A stretch of DNA of 64,000 nt from CAWBXL01 sp963837365 (GTDB lineage: Bacteria; Acidobacteriota; Terriglobia; Terriglobales; Acidobacteriaceae). Location: positions 1-64,000 of the forward strand of contig CAWIMW010000010.1 of assembly GCA_963837365.1 (NCBI GenBank), read 5' to 3'. A model generated the notes under the pieces. The model saw only the letters and a program-made list of their open reading frames with translations. It searched no databases and had not been told where the DNA came from. A program made the translations under genes and the position numbers. Below, in pieces: positions 33,899-43,460 of the stretch (position 1 is the first letter of the stretch; the number at the start of each line of letters is the position of its first letter).

Positions 33899-35080
33899 TT
33901 ACGGCTCGACTCTGTACATCGCCACCATCCCCGCATCCATGTGATCGTCAATGTGGCAATGGAACATCCAGGTCCCGGGGTTGTCGGGGACCATGTCTAC
34001 GGTCACCATCTGCGCGGGCATCAGTGAGACCACGTCGGTGCGTTTTCCGTCTTGCAGCACTACGTTGCCGTGCCAATGTGGACTGTGCATGCTGAAAAAC
34101 TCTCCGATCGAAACCAGGTACCACCGGACGCGTTCACCTTTCTTCATGGTCATCAGAGGTCCAGTCCCATAGATGTAGCCATTGATGGAACTCTTGCCGT
34201 TGGCAGCCACAAAACCGGAGCCGCTAGGGGAAAAGTTGCCGGCGCCGTCGGTAGGCGCAAACTCCAGCTTGTTCACACCCTTGGGGTCGCTGGCGTAGGT
34301 CTGGATGTTGTGATCGAGATACCAACTGCTGTTCTCGTCAAAGAACATGAACAGGCAGACAAATTCGCGGTCCACATCTTTGGGTTTGCCATAGGCGTCG
34401 GCCATGCCGCGGCGGGTGATGATCATGTCGCCGATCAGTCCGGTCTCAACATCTTTCAACTCGCTGGTGTGGGAGTGATAGAGCCATACGATCGAGCTGG
34501 GATCATTTGGGCCCGGGCCGGCCCGCTCAGGCACTTTCCAGGTGTAGATGTGGGTTTTACCGGGAGGGACGGCGTCGTCTTCTTTATCGGTGCCGGAGGT
34601 GCCGTCGTCGTATGGAGCACCCTCGGAGTCCTTATCGTAGAACACGCCGTGCGGATGCATGCTGTAAGGGCGGGTGGCGTTGTTCTTGAAGACGACCTTG
34701 ATGGTGTCACCGACTTCGGCGCGGAGGATGGGGCCGAGGATGCCGGTGTGCTCCCATTCGGGGGCACGGGGCTTGAGATGGGTGAAGGTGTCGTCGGTGT
34801 ATTCGCGGTAGAGCGCCTTGCGGTACACGGTGCCGATGCGGTGCGGGCCGCGTTCGGTGAAAATCGTGGCGTAGCCTTCGAACTTCTTGCCCATCATTTT
34901 GTTGACGCCGCCGGGGGCGTAGTCCCAGTCCACTTCATCGGCGGCGATGTAGTAGGCGCGGACTTTGGGCATTCCGTTGGGATCTGGCATTTGAGACGCA
35001 TTCCCAACCGGACACATCATCGCGAGGCAAATCAGGCACGCCGCTGTAACGATGAACCGAGTCTTACGCGTTGTGATCAT
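33899..35080 (-). CDS. Secreted two-domain multicopper oxidase
   Basis: 393 aa with a signal peptide. All four copper motifs are visible: YSMHPHGVFYD, WLYHSHTSE, FSMHSPHWHGN and WMFHCHIDDHMDAGM, giving T1, T2 and T3 ligands, with Met as T1 axial candidate. The chain begins VRAYYIAADEVDWDYAPGG and keeps the ceruloplasmin/hephaestin-like GILGPILRAEVGDTI motif, so it resembles a single ceruloplasmin repeat pair; metal (Fe/Cu) oxidation is the best guess. Laccase-like activity on phenols is the alternative. Confidence 0.92.
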   Translation of the reverse strand: MITTRKTRFIVTAACLICLAMMCPVGNASQMPDPNGMPKVRAYYIAADEVDWDYAPGGVNKMMGKKFEGYATIFTERGPHRIGTVYRKALYREYTDDTFTHLKPRAPEWEHTGILGPILRAEVGDTIKVVFKNNATRPYSMHPHGVFYDKDSEGAPYDDGTSGTDKEDDAVPPGKTHIYTWKVPERAGPGPNDPSSIVWLYHSHTSELKDVETGLIGDMIITRRGMADAYGKPKDVDREFVCLFMFFDENSSWYLDHNIQTYASDPKGVNKLEFAPTDGAGNFSPSGSGFVAANGKSSINGYIYGTGPLMTMKKGERVRWYLVSIGEFFSMHSPHWHGNVVLQDGKRTDVVSLMPAQMVTVDMVPDNPGTWMFHCHIDDHMDAGMVAMYRVEP

Positions 35081-35116
35081 TGTCTTCTCTCCTTAGTGGT
35101 CTAGGGTTCCGGCGGT

Positions 35117-35602
35117 TTACGAGCCACACTTGATCTCAACCCGCAGGAGGGGTGGATCGGTGGACGCTCGTCCCGGTCTGTCAACGACCTGAATCGCGTG
35201 CATCGGCTCTGGCTTCATCCATCCGACTGCCCACTTGCCGGGATGTACGGGCTCGCTCACGCTCGGCTGGTCCTGCACGCTGCCATTCGGGCGAAGGTAA
35301 CGAACATGCGGTGCCTTGCCGCCCATATCCCAGGTCAAGAAAAAACTTGGCCAACGGTGGTGATGCATCGGCTCGGTGGTGCCCGGCGGAGGCACGGTGA
35401 CCTCCAGCACGCGCACCAATGAGTTTTCGAAGAGCACCTTGTGACTGCGCGGTGCTGCTTCCACGGCGTCGTAGCCATCGGGGAAGCCGGATTTTGCTTG
35501 CGCCTTGGTAATACGAGGGCAAGCGATAAGCATGGGCAAAACGCTGCCGATCGCGAGAAGCGATCTACGTCGAGTTACGGTTCCCGAGCTACTTGTCTGC
35601 AT
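35117..35602 (-). CDS. Exported cupin-like protein
   Basis: Start at 35602, preceded by GGAGGATC and overlapping the end of the upstream gene by 14 bp; 161 aa. The leader has RRRSLLAIGSVLPMLIAC, which could be a Tat-type and/or lipoprotein leader. The cupin part has LVRVLEVTVPPPGTTEPMHHHRWPSFFLTWDMG with the His cluster, and a second strand set. Periplasmic; substrate unknown. Confidence 0.75.
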   Translation of the reverse strand: MQTSSSGTVTRRRSLLAIGSVLPMLIACPRITKAQAKSGFPDGYDAVEAAPRSHKVLFENSLVRVLEVTVPPPGTTEPMHHHRWPSFFLTWDMGGKAPHVRYLRPNGSVQDQPSVSEPVHPGKWAVGWMKPEPMHAIQVVDRPGRASTDPPLLRVEIKCGS

Positions 35603-36248
35603 CTTTGATCCTCCCAGCCTGCATCGTGAAAAACCTCGTCGTGGCTCCGCCCGGTACCTCGCTATCTCCAGTCTGTGTAAATGAGGTCGCGGTGATGTCG
35701 GACCAGACCTCGTGCCACAACGTCTTCTTGCCTTCATGGGTCTCCCACTCATTGATGACGAATTGCTTCCCATCCCAGCTCACGGTTACGTCGTTGAGGC
35801 TGCCTTTGAGGTCACAGGTGTAGGGAAGCTGGTTGTTACATTCCATTCCGTGAAGACTCTTGGTCTGCTGGTCCCACCAAATGATGCCCAGCAGATACAT
35901 CTCGCCTGCGGGAGAGGGAAAATGTTCGTCCTCGAGGAATGTGAATCCGCCGGGACCGGAACGCCACGTTTCCTCACCCGTGCCCGCGAAACCGTTGGGC
36001 ATGGCGGCATTTGGCTCGAACTTTACGCTAACCGACCAATGGCCGGAGAGCGCCTTGATCAGGCTTTGCAACTGCACGCTGGCTTGGTCAGTTGGACGGC
36101 CTTGCGATTTCTCGGCGAGGTTTTCCAGGTGCTGCGGAACCTCCGACTTGGGCTTTCCAGCTCCCTGGGCACTCGCCAAAGTGCAGCACAGCACAATGAA
36201 GAAGATTGACCTGTAGGAAACCTCTGGCAGTCTGGCTCTTCTGGGCAT
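35589..36248 (-). CDS. Secreted DUF1579-like protein
   Basis: ATG at 36248 (MPRRARLPEVSYRSIFFIVLCCTLASAQG, signal); 219 aa. LSGHWSVSVKFEPNAAMPNGFAGTGEETWRSGPGGFTFLEDE, GIIWWDQQTKSLHGMEC and VTVSWDGKQFVINEWETHEGKKTLWHEVW match the lipocalin-like DUF1579/DUF1348-type barrel seen in many secreted proteins of Acidobacteria. First gene of the 36.2-26.8 kb minus operon, and divergent from the winged-helix regulator. Confidence 0.8.
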   Translation of the reverse strand: MPRRARLPEVSYRSIFFIVLCCTLASAQGAGKPKSEVPQHLENLAEKSQGRPTDQASVQLQSLIKALSGHWSVSVKFEPNAAMPNGFAGTGEETWRSGPGGFTFLEDEHFPSPAGEMYLLGIIWWDQQTKSLHGMECNNQLPYTCDLKGSLNDVTVSWDGKQFVINEWETHEGKKTLWHEVWSDITATSFTQTGDSEVPGGATTRFFTMQAGRIKDADK

Positions 36249-36445
36249 GTTATTTTTCCCCCCGCACTCAACGCGACCGAATGTGGAGGAATCTTGCTCA
36301 GCAAGCAAGCCAACTCTGCGCAAACTATGAGCTAACGACTAAGTGTTGTTCTTACAATCGCTTGTGCACTCGGATTAACTCATTTTCCGCACGAAACGGC
36401 ACGTGATAGACTTCCGTCCACCGCTGCACCGCCTCGGTTGTCGCC

Positions 36446-39172
36446 ATGGGGAACGCCGCTGACTTCGCTTTGCCGAACGTCGTCTACCGCTTCGGGCTCT
36501 TCGTACTCGACGCGGGCGCCGGGACCCTGATGCGGAATGGGGCCAGAGTCAAGCTCCAGGACCAGCCCTTCAGGCTTCTCACTCTCCTCGCTCAGAAGCC
36601 CGGCCAGATCGTTTCACGGGAAGAGATCCAGCGCAGCCTTTGGCCGGAAAACACGTTCGTCGAATTCGACAAGAGCTTAGGCGTAGCTGTAGTCAAGGTT
36701 CGGGAAGCGTTAGCAGACGATGCCGCGAATCCGCGGTTCATCGAGACCATACCCCGCCGCGGGTACCGTTTTATCGCTCCCATTGCCGTCACGGATGCGG
36801 CGCGCGCGCCGCTGCCGGGAGGGGAGCAAAACGGAGCCGGGTCACGTCCCGTACTGGCAAATGGGAGCGCAATCTCGGAATCCAATCCGCCCCGAAGCCG
36901 ATGGGTTTGGCAGATTCCCTCATTATTATTAGCCGTCGCTCTTGTGGGATTTGGAATTTACGAATTTCACTCCCGCCGTCATTCTGCGGCCGAAGCCAGC
37001 GTAACCGCGGTGCCAGTTGCGAAGGTGCATTTGCGCCGCTCGGTTGCGGTCCTGGGTTTCCGCAATTTACCCGGGCGCGCACAAGAAGAATGGCTTTCGA
37101 CAGCCTTCTCGGAAATGCTGAGTACCGAGCTGGCGGCAGGCGGGGAACTTCGCCTGGTTTCGGGAGAAGATGTGGCGCGGGCCAAGCGCGAACTCTCTCT
37201 TGCCGAGGAAGACACGCTTGCCAAGCCGACGCTGCAACGTTTGCATACCAACCCGGGCGCTGATCTCGTGGTGCTGGGTTCCTATACATTGTTGCCGCGC
37301 GACGGAAAAAACCGCATTCGCCTGGATGTTCGCCTGCAAGATACGGGCAGCGGAGAAACCATCGCGGAAGAAGCGTTCACCGGAAACGAAGACAATCTTT
37401 TCGAACTTGCCTCGCAGGCTGGCGTCCGTTTGCGTGAGAACCTGGGACTGAGCCTGAGCTTGGCGACCGCGACGGGAACCACACGGGTGACTCTTCCCGC
37501 CAATCAGCTCGCCGTCCGTCTTTACACCGAAGGCCGTGACAAATTGTGGTCATTCGATCCGGTCGCCGCCCACAATCTGCTGGCGAAAGCGGTGGCCGCT
37601 GATCCAAACTATCCGCTGGCACATTCCGATCTGTCTCGCGCCTGGTCGCTTCTCGGTTACGAGGCTAACGCCCGCAAAGAAGCCAAACGTGCTCTGGATT
37701 TATCACAGCAACTGCCGCAAGAAGATGCGCTGATCATCCAAGGGTGGTATTACCAAAGCATCCACGAAAACGCGAAAGCGGTGGAAGCCTACCAGGTGCT
37801 TTTCAACATGTTCCCCGACAGTCTTGATTACGGATTGCGGCTGGCAGGCGTGCAGCTAAACGTGAAGCCAACCGACGCTTTGCGCACGCTGGCCATCTTG
37901 AAAAATCTGCCATCGCCGTTGGGAGAGGATCCCCGTATCGACTTGATCGAAGCCTCAGCATGGGTCGACCAGGACTTGCAAAAAGCGCGGGCGGCGGCGG
38001 AGCGAGCCATCAGTAAGGGAAACGCGGAAGGGTCGCCTCTGATCGTGGCCCGGGGCTACGGTTTTTTGTGCCAGCAGGGATCTACCTACGGCGCATCATT
38101 CGACCGGGCTATTCGCGAATGTGAAAAGGCGCGAAGCAGCTATATCGCGGCGGGAGACAAGAATAACGCCGCTCGAACCCTCAACGATTTTGCCGGTCTC
38201 TACTACCAGCAGGGTGATTTGGCCAAAGCGGAATCCATGTGGAGCGAAGCCATCACAGACTTTCGCCGGGTGGGGGACTCCGAAGGCCTGGCCGCGGCGG
38301 CCAACAATCTCGGAGACAGTTTTATTCTGCAAGGCAAGCTGAATGAAGCCAGGAAATTGTTACAGCAAGCCATGTCGGGCTACCAGGCGATTGACGACAA
38401 GGATGGAGTAGCCCGCGCATTGGTCGACCTCGCCGAAATTTCAAAGCAACAAGGAGACTTGATGGCCGCCGAAGACAAGTACAAAAGAGCTGTGGCCGTG
38501 GCCTCTGAATTCGACGATAAGAGCGCATCTGCCTATGCCCTGGCGGGTTTGGGTGATGTCTTGACGGACCAGGGCGACTTGGCCGCGGCACGCAAGTTCT
38601 ATAACGAAGCCCTCGAGCTGCGTAAGCAAGTCGGCGAGAACCAGACCATTGCGGAGACACAGATGGCTCTCGCTGAACTGTCCATCGACGAAGGTCATGG
38701 CGCGGAGGTGGAAGGCGAAATCCGGCAATGTAAGGAGCGCTTCCACCAGCAGCAGCAACTGGATGACGAGTTGGCAGCAAGCGTGGTGCTGAGTGAGGTC
38801 CTAAGGGCGCAATCCAAACAGACTGAATCACAAACAGAATTGGCCGAGAGTCGATCGTTGGTGGAGAAAACCCAAAATCGTTTATTAGGCATGCGATACC
38901 GGTTGGAATCGGTGCGCGCTCTTCTCAGCACGAACCAAGCGGAATCGTTGCGGTATCCGCTGGAGCAAATATTGCAAGAGTCAAGCAGGCTCGGGTTCGC
39001 CGAATTGAAACTGGAAACCATGTTTACACACGCCGAGTTGGAGAAAAGAACTGGGCATGACGGTGCGGCACGCGCCCAACTGGCGGCGTTGCGAATTGCT
39101 GCGCGCAGCAAAGGCTTCGTATTGATTGCCAACAAAACAATGGCCGTTACCACACTTCCATCGACCGATTGA
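36446..39172 (+). CDS. CadC-like winged-helix, TM and TPR regulator
   Basis: 908 aa. The N-terminal OmpR/CadC winged helix (about 13-107) has VKLQDQPFRLLTLLAQKPGQIVSREEIQRSLWPENTFVEFDKSL and FIETIPRRGYRFIAP. One TM helix follows (about 152-172, VWQIPSLLLAVALVGFGIYEF). The outer part opens with a TolB/FlgO-like beta domain (RRSVAVLGFRNLPG, GADLVVLGSYTLLPRDGKNRIRLDVRLQDTGSGE) and ends in about ten TPR-like helical repeats. Such membrane regulators bind DNA without a phosphorelay. It is divergent from the envelope operon (198 bp) and is its likely regulator (inference). Confidence 0.88.
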   Translation: MGNAADFALPNVVYRFGLFVLDAGAGTLMRNGARVKLQDQPFRLLTLLAQKPGQIVSREEIQRSLWPENTFVEFDKSLGVAVVKVREALADDAANPRFIETIPRRGYRFIAPIAVTDAARAPLPGGEQNGAGSRPVLANGSAISESNPPRSRWVWQIPSLLLAVALVGFGIYEFHSRRHSAAEASVTAVPVAKVHLRRSVAVLGFRNLPGRAQEEWLSTAFSEMLSTELAAGGELRLVSGEDVARAKRELSLAEEDTLAKPTLQRLHTNPGADLVVLGSYTLLPRDGKNRIRLDVRLQDTGSGETIAEEAFTGNEDNLFELASQAGVRLRENLGLSLSLATATGTTRVTLPANQLAVRLYTEGRDKLWSFDPVAAHNLLAKAVAADPNYPLAHSDLSRAWSLLGYEANARKEAKRALDLSQQLPQEDALIIQGWYYQSIHENAKAVEAYQVLFNMFPDSLDYGLRLAGVQLNVKPTDALRTLAILKNLPSPLGEDPRIDLIEASAWVDQDLQKARAAAERAISKGNAEGSPLIVARGYGFLCQQGSTYGASFDRAIRECEKARSSYIAAGDKNNAARTLNDFAGLYYQQGDLAKAESMWSEAITDFRRVGDSEGLAAAANNLGDSFILQGKLNEARKLLQQAMSGYQAIDDKDGVARALVDLAEISKQQGDLMAAEDKYKRAVAVASEFDDKSASAYALAGLGDVLTDQGDLAAARKFYNEALELRKQVGENQTIAETQMALAELSIDEGHGAEVEGEIRQCKERFHQQQQLDDELAASVVLSEVLRAQSKQTESQTELAESRSLVEKTQNRLLGMRYRLESVRALLSTNQAESLRYPLEQILQESSRLGFAELKLETMFTHAELEKRTGHDGAARAQLAALRIAARSKGFVLIANKTMAVTTLPSTD

Positions 39173-39557
39173 CTGCGATTCAAATGGCGAGGTCTGATCG
39201 TACCGGCTAAGAGCTTTGGGCTCTGCGACAGAACTGCCGGGTCCTTCCATGCTGAGAACGTACTTGCTTCCGCCAGGGTGAGCTCTTGAAGATCCGCACA
39301 TGTCTTAACTCGATCTATAAGAAAATCAAAAAACAATTTCCGAGCATATGGATTTGCAGCAACATCGAGGTGTCTGCCAGGCAGAATTCTGGCGCTATTT
39401 GGACGGCAAGGGCCCTCGCTGATTGACTCGCACACGGAAGTTCAAGAGAAAGAGGTCCACTTCACACAGTAGTCGGGTCTAGCAGTGTGACAGGTGACAC
39501 CGAGAGAGAGGCTGATCTCTCGCTTCGGGAGTCCAAACTCGGGGAATCGGGTCTTAG
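39173..39557. other. Gene-free stretch
   Basis: About 385 bp. A minus-strand frame (to 39435) contains NPYARKLFFDFLIDRVKTCADLQELTLAEAS, which looks protein-like but fits no family known to me and runs on into the antisense of the TPR gene. No promoter or RNA gene was recognised. Confidence 0.35.
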
Positions 39558-40136
39558 CTAGACCCAGTGCATCTCTTGGCCCATACTGTCGATCATCGGA
39601 TCGAAACCAAAATATTTCTTGATCGATTCTCGCCAACTCAATCGTTGCGGACCGGGTCGCCTCCGCTGCCCCAAAAGGAGGAATAGGCCAGCAAAGAGTT
39701 TGTTCTTTACGCGGGGGGCCAGAAGCCCAAAATAGCGAATCGCATGGCGGTAGTGGTCTGGCACGTGCACGGCGAGGAGGCACACAAACCGGTCGAGCGT
39801 GCACCAAGTCCGGACCATTCTCTCGTTCTTGGTGTCTTTGGCGACGAACTGAACCATCCCGTCAATAACTTCAAGAACCCTCCACATCGCAATCGGTGGT
39901 CGGCACACGTACCGAGCCGCGTAGCGTAGGAAATGTGCTTTGGACACGATGTCGTCCCAGAGAATCCCCCAGCGAGGGTGCCTTTCACTGGAGTAAGCAG
40001 TTGAAAGTAGGCGTCGAATGCCCTCCATGCTTAGCGCGGATTTAAGCACGCCGGCTTTGAGAGCACGCCGGAATCCGGAGAATCCAAGACAAAGCAGGAA
40101 GCAGAAAGCAATCCACCTTGCTCTGGGGTGCCGCAT
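39558..40136 (-). pseudogene. IS91-like (Y2) transposase, C-terminal remnant
   Basis: KAHFLRYAARYVCRPPIAMWRVLEVIDGMVQFVAKDTKNERMVRTWCTLDRFV, then HVPDHYRHAIRYFGLLAPRVKNK matches the C-terminal half of the IS91/IS801-type putative transposases (pattern 'Y..RPPIA..R......V.F..KD......' and 'LLAHVPDRYRH.IR.FGLLAPR'). The N-terminal zinc finger and the HUH/tyrosine region are not present; the first 60 residues do not fit the family. Remnant of a rolling-circle-type element; no ends were found. Confidence 0.75.
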
Positions 40137-40344
40137 GTTCCACCTCCTTCCCGGTGAGTGTTCGTCGCGGCGTCACACAATTCCCCATTTTCAATCACAA
40201 CTTCTGTGAAGGAACGTGCGCAGTGTCCGGGATCACCGATGGTTGTAGGCGTGGCCACGCCGTGAGAAATCGCTCACGGCTGGACCAATCACTGGTGATT
40301 GGGATTAAGAATGAACTGATCACGCAGGCGCCACCTGATTGAGG

Positions 40345-41592
40345 CTAGCGAAAAGCCAAAATGGAGATCGCGGATGCCACCGCCATTGCGGCCAGCCAGG
40401 CCGGCAGCAGCCAGCGAAATCTGCCTTTTCCAATTACCGCACCCAGCATAAGTTTAAGAACGGTGTTGGAGAGTACTCCGACCGCGATGGCTGTGGCGGC
40501 GATCGTAACCGGAATCTGTTGTTGCGCGCCTTTCGCCATGGAAATGGTGAGGGCATCTACGTCCGTCAAACCCAATACGGCCCCTGACCAGAGCATGCCG
40601 GTCTGCCCCCAATGGGCGCGTACCAGATAAACCGCGAAGAGGACGACCTGAAAAAGCACTGTCATTTCCAGTGCCGAGATGATCTGGAGGGGATTGTGCG
40701 ATTCCTCCGCTGGAGTCCCTTCTCGGCCGCGCTTCCATCCAATCAAGAATATGAGGGCGCCGATCAGAAATGGGGCCGCGAGATAAGGCACAAGCGCCAA
40801 AGCGAGACTTGGTCTAAGCACGAGAGATGCCAGCAGCACTCTCAAATTCATGAGCGTGCACGCGCCCACCACTCCGACCGCAAGGGGAAAGGAAAAGCCT
40901 GTCTCACGGCGGCTGGTGCGGGAAAATGTGAATGCAACCGCAGTCGAAGAGACTAGTCCTCCTAGCAGGCCGGCGAGGGCGTAACCGCGGCCGGCCCCCG
41001 CGATGCGCCTGGCAACGTAGCCGACAAAGCTGATACCCGAAAACAACAGGACGAAGAGCCAGAGTTGGCGCGGCTTGATGCCGCCGAGGGGGCCGAATGG
41101 ACCTTCCGGCAAGAGGGGCAGGACGACCACCGCCATGACAGCAAAGCGGATGCCAGCGCGCAGTCCTGTGTCATCAATGCGGGCGATGGTTGCATGCAAG
41201 CGCGATTTTTCGATGAGGAGCAAGGTAGTGAGGGCAATCACGGCGCTGCTCAACACCAGCGAACCGGTTCCCGCGAGAACACCCGCGGCGAGCACTACCA
41301 GAGCGGCAACTTCGGTAGTGCCATCCACGTGACGCCGGCTGGCGGCAACGTAGGCCACGACGACAAGAGCAGTTGCGCCTGCCAGAAGCACAATGGCCAG
41401 CGGCTGAAAAGAGAGCGCCCATAACCAGCCCGCAAGGCCTGCCATGCCGCCCAACAATGTGAAGGTGCGAAAGCCGGCGAAGTGGGCTTCGGGACCGCTG
41501 GCGTGTCCCGACCACTCGCGTTCCAACCCCACTGCGGCTCCTCCGAGAGCAGCGATCGCGATTCCGAGAATATTTGGTTGATCGAGCATCAT
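40345..41592 (-). CDS. MgtC/SapB-like (DUF4010) integral membrane protein
   Basis: 415 aa. The N-terminal MgtC-like part has AALGGAAVGLEREWSGH, FAGFRTFTLLGGMAGLAGW and ASRRHVDGTTEVAALVVLAAGVLAG. The C-terminal DUF4010 part has SGISFVGYVARRIAGAGRGYALAGLLGGLVSSTAVAFTFSR and LWSGAVLGLTDVDALTISMAKG. About 11-12 TM helices. Members are suspected of Mg2+ or other transport; unproven. No partner gene nearby. The second Met (41589) may be the real start. Confidence 0.9.
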   Translation of the reverse strand: MMLDQPNILGIAIAALGGAAVGLEREWSGHASGPEAHFAGFRTFTLLGGMAGLAGWLWALSFQPLAIVLLAGATALVVVAYVAASRRHVDGTTEVAALVVLAAGVLAGTGSLVLSSAVIALTTLLLIEKSRLHATIARIDDTGLRAGIRFAVMAVVVLPLLPEGPFGPLGGIKPRQLWLFVLLFSGISFVGYVARRIAGAGRGYALAGLLGGLVSSTAVAFTFSRTSRRETGFSFPLAVGVVGACTLMNLRVLLASLVLRPSLALALVPYLAAPFLIGALIFLIGWKRGREGTPAEESHNPLQIISALEMTVLFQVVLFAVYLVRAHWGQTGMLWSGAVLGLTDVDALTISMAKGAQQQIPVTIAATAIAVGVLSNTVLKLMLGAVIGKGRFRWLLPAWLAAMAVASAISILAFR

Positions 41593-41646
41593 GAAAGAAG
41601 CGTGACGGTGTGGCTAGCGAGTTCTCCAAGCATCGCGAGGAGAACC

Positions 41647-41815
41647 CTAATACATATCCATCCGCAGCGTCAAAACCGGGCAGATCGCATGGGCCAACAC
41701 CTGGTGAATTGTGGTTGAATTCGAGTGCGACATGAGCGATGGGTGGTGCGGGTGCCGTGCGCCCAGCACGATCAAATCGGCGCGTCTCGATCCAGCAGCG
41801 TTCAAAATCTGCCCG
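41647..41815 (-). pseudogene. Universal stress protein, C-terminal remnant
   Basis: QILNAAGSRRADLIVLGARHPHH, then TTIHQVLAHAICPVLTLRM is the last third of a Usp domain (ADLIVLGARH and 'A.CPVLTLR' strands), with the ATP-loop residues between. The upstream two thirds do not continue in any frame; a possible scrap GLEGAHTSAAVGG lies in another frame. The rest of 41593-42082 holds nothing that I recognise. Confidence 0.6.
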
Positions 41816-42082
41816 CTCCACGCCTGGAAAGTGGACCTTGAGTCCGGAGCTGTCGTAAGGCCCGCCGACAGCGGCAGATGTGTGCGCTCCTTCCAGACCC
41901 GGGTGGAGGATGGAGTTGTGCAGATGAATATTGCAGGTCTCGAAGTAGAAAGCGATTGCAATCCAGATCAGCAACAACTTGACGTCCAGCAAAGTACAAT
42001 GCAGGAACCGATGACTCCGATTGCGTAGTCGAGTTCCCGCAGCCTCGCACTAAGCCCCAAAAAACTACTAAAGAGAGATGCA

Positions 42083-43423
42083 ATGAAATCTTCAACCGAC
42101 GCTCTATCACCCATCTCAGGACGGGACACCGAGGGCAAAGCAACCAGGGTCCGTCTGCTGGATTTCAGCAGCGCTCCCATGCGCGCATTCCACTTGTCAT
42201 GGGTCGCGTTCTTTCTTTGCTTCGTTGCCTGGTTCGGGATCGCTCCGCTGATGGCAGTGGTGCGCGACGACCTGAAGCTGACCAAAGCACAGATCGGCAA
42301 CACCGTGATTGCGTCGGTGGCGATTACGATTCTGGCACGCCTTGTCATCGGCTGGGTGTGTGACCGTTTTGGGCCCCGGCTGACCTACACCGTACTCCTA
42401 GTTCTTGGGGCGTTGCCGGTGATGGGAATCGGGCTGGCGCACAGCTATCAGTCGTTTCTTCTTTTTCGCCTTGCCATCGGCGCGATCGGAGCATCTTTCG
42501 TCATCACCCAATACCACACCTCCATCATGTTTGCTCCGCGGGTAGTGGGAACCGCGAACGCATTCACCGCCGGTTGGGGGAACCTGGGCGGCGGCGTAAC
42601 CCAGTGGCTGATGCCGTTGCTGTTTGGAGCGATTGTGGGTTTGGGAGCGGACCGTTTCCTGAGTTGGCGGCTGGCGATGATCATACCCGGCGCCCTTATG
42701 CTGCTGACCGGCATCCTCTACTACCGCTTCACCGAGGACACGCCGGACGGACGGCCTTTCTCCCGAAGGACAGGGGGACAGGCATTCTGGGAAGCGGCGG
42801 GAGACTATCGTGTGTGGCTTCTGTTTGTTCTCTATGCGGCTTGCTTCGGAGTCGAAATCACGGTGGATAACGTTGCCGCGCTCTACTTTAAGGATTCCTT
42901 TGCCGTCAGCTTGAAGATGGCGGGATTGCTGGCGAGCCTCATCGGCATGATGAATCTGTTCGCCCGTGCACTAGGCGGGATTGCCGGCGACTGGGCCGGC
43001 AGCAAGTGGGGTCTGCGCGGACGTTCGTTATTGCTGGGTGTTGTGATCTTTGCTGAAGGGCTGGCGCTCGTAGTGTTCTCCCTAAGAACGGGGCTGGGGC
43101 CGGCAATTGCTTCCTTTTTGGTCTTCGGCCTTCTGGTCTGCATGGCCTGCGGAGTGACCTATGCGGTTGTGCCGCTGGTACGGCCGCGCGCGATTGGGTC
43201 GGTATCGGGAATCGTTGGCGCTGGAGGTAACGCGGGCGCAGTTTTTGCCAGCCTGTTGTTCAAATCCGAAAGTATTTCTGGAGCTCAAGCGTTTCTTTAT
43301 CTCGGGTTGGCGGTCGCGGTCACTGCGTTCTTTGCTCTTTTCCTGCGCTTTCGCGAAGCCGAGGCTCCGCTCACCGCAACGGTGGGGAGTGCGCAGCCGG
43401 CACTCGCGGAATCTGGCGACTAA
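42083..43423 (+). CDS. MFS nitrate/nitrite transporter, NarK/NNP type
   Basis: 446 aa with 12 expected TM helices. Family marks: FHLSWVAFFLCFVAWFGIAPLM at helix 1, FRLAIGAIGASFVITQYHTSIMF, and the NNP signature TAGWGNLGGGVTQWLMPLLF in helix 5. SIVGIVGAGGNAGAVFASLLF-like text provides the second nitrate-signature Gly cluster (SVSGIVGAGGNAGAV). No nitrate reductase is in the window. The alginate_export-type porin remnant that follows may have been its outer-membrane partner. Confidence 0.9.
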   Translation: MKSSTDALSPISGRDTEGKATRVRLLDFSSAPMRAFHLSWVAFFLCFVAWFGIAPLMAVVRDDLKLTKAQIGNTVIASVAITILARLVIGWVCDRFGPRLTYTVLLVLGALPVMGIGLAHSYQSFLLFRLAIGAIGASFVITQYHTSIMFAPRVVGTANAFTAGWGNLGGGVTQWLMPLLFGAIVGLGADRFLSWRLAMIIPGALMLLTGILYYRFTEDTPDGRPFSRRTGGQAFWEAAGDYRVWLLFVLYAACFGVEITVDNVAALYFKDSFAVSLKMAGLLASLIGMMNLFARALGGIAGDWAGSKWGLRGRSLLLGVVIFAEGLALVVFSLRTGLGPAIASFLVFGLLVCMACGVTYAVVPLVRPRAIGSVSGIVGAGGNAGAVFASLLFKSESISGAQAFLYLGLAVAVTAFFALFLRFREAEAPLTATVGSAQPALAESGD

Positions 43424-43460
43424 GGTTCGACCAATCACTACTTTCGGAGGTTTATAGGGG

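Noticed and set aside
34052..35104. 350-codon plus-strand frame opposite the multicopper oxidase
   Set aside because: Antisense of a protein with four intact copper motifs; frame due to GC bias.
39486..39500. TGTCACA on minus near 39495 as a further ECF41 promoter
   Set aside because: No TGTC or CGTC at 16 nt; it also faces only a transposase remnant or gene-free DNA.
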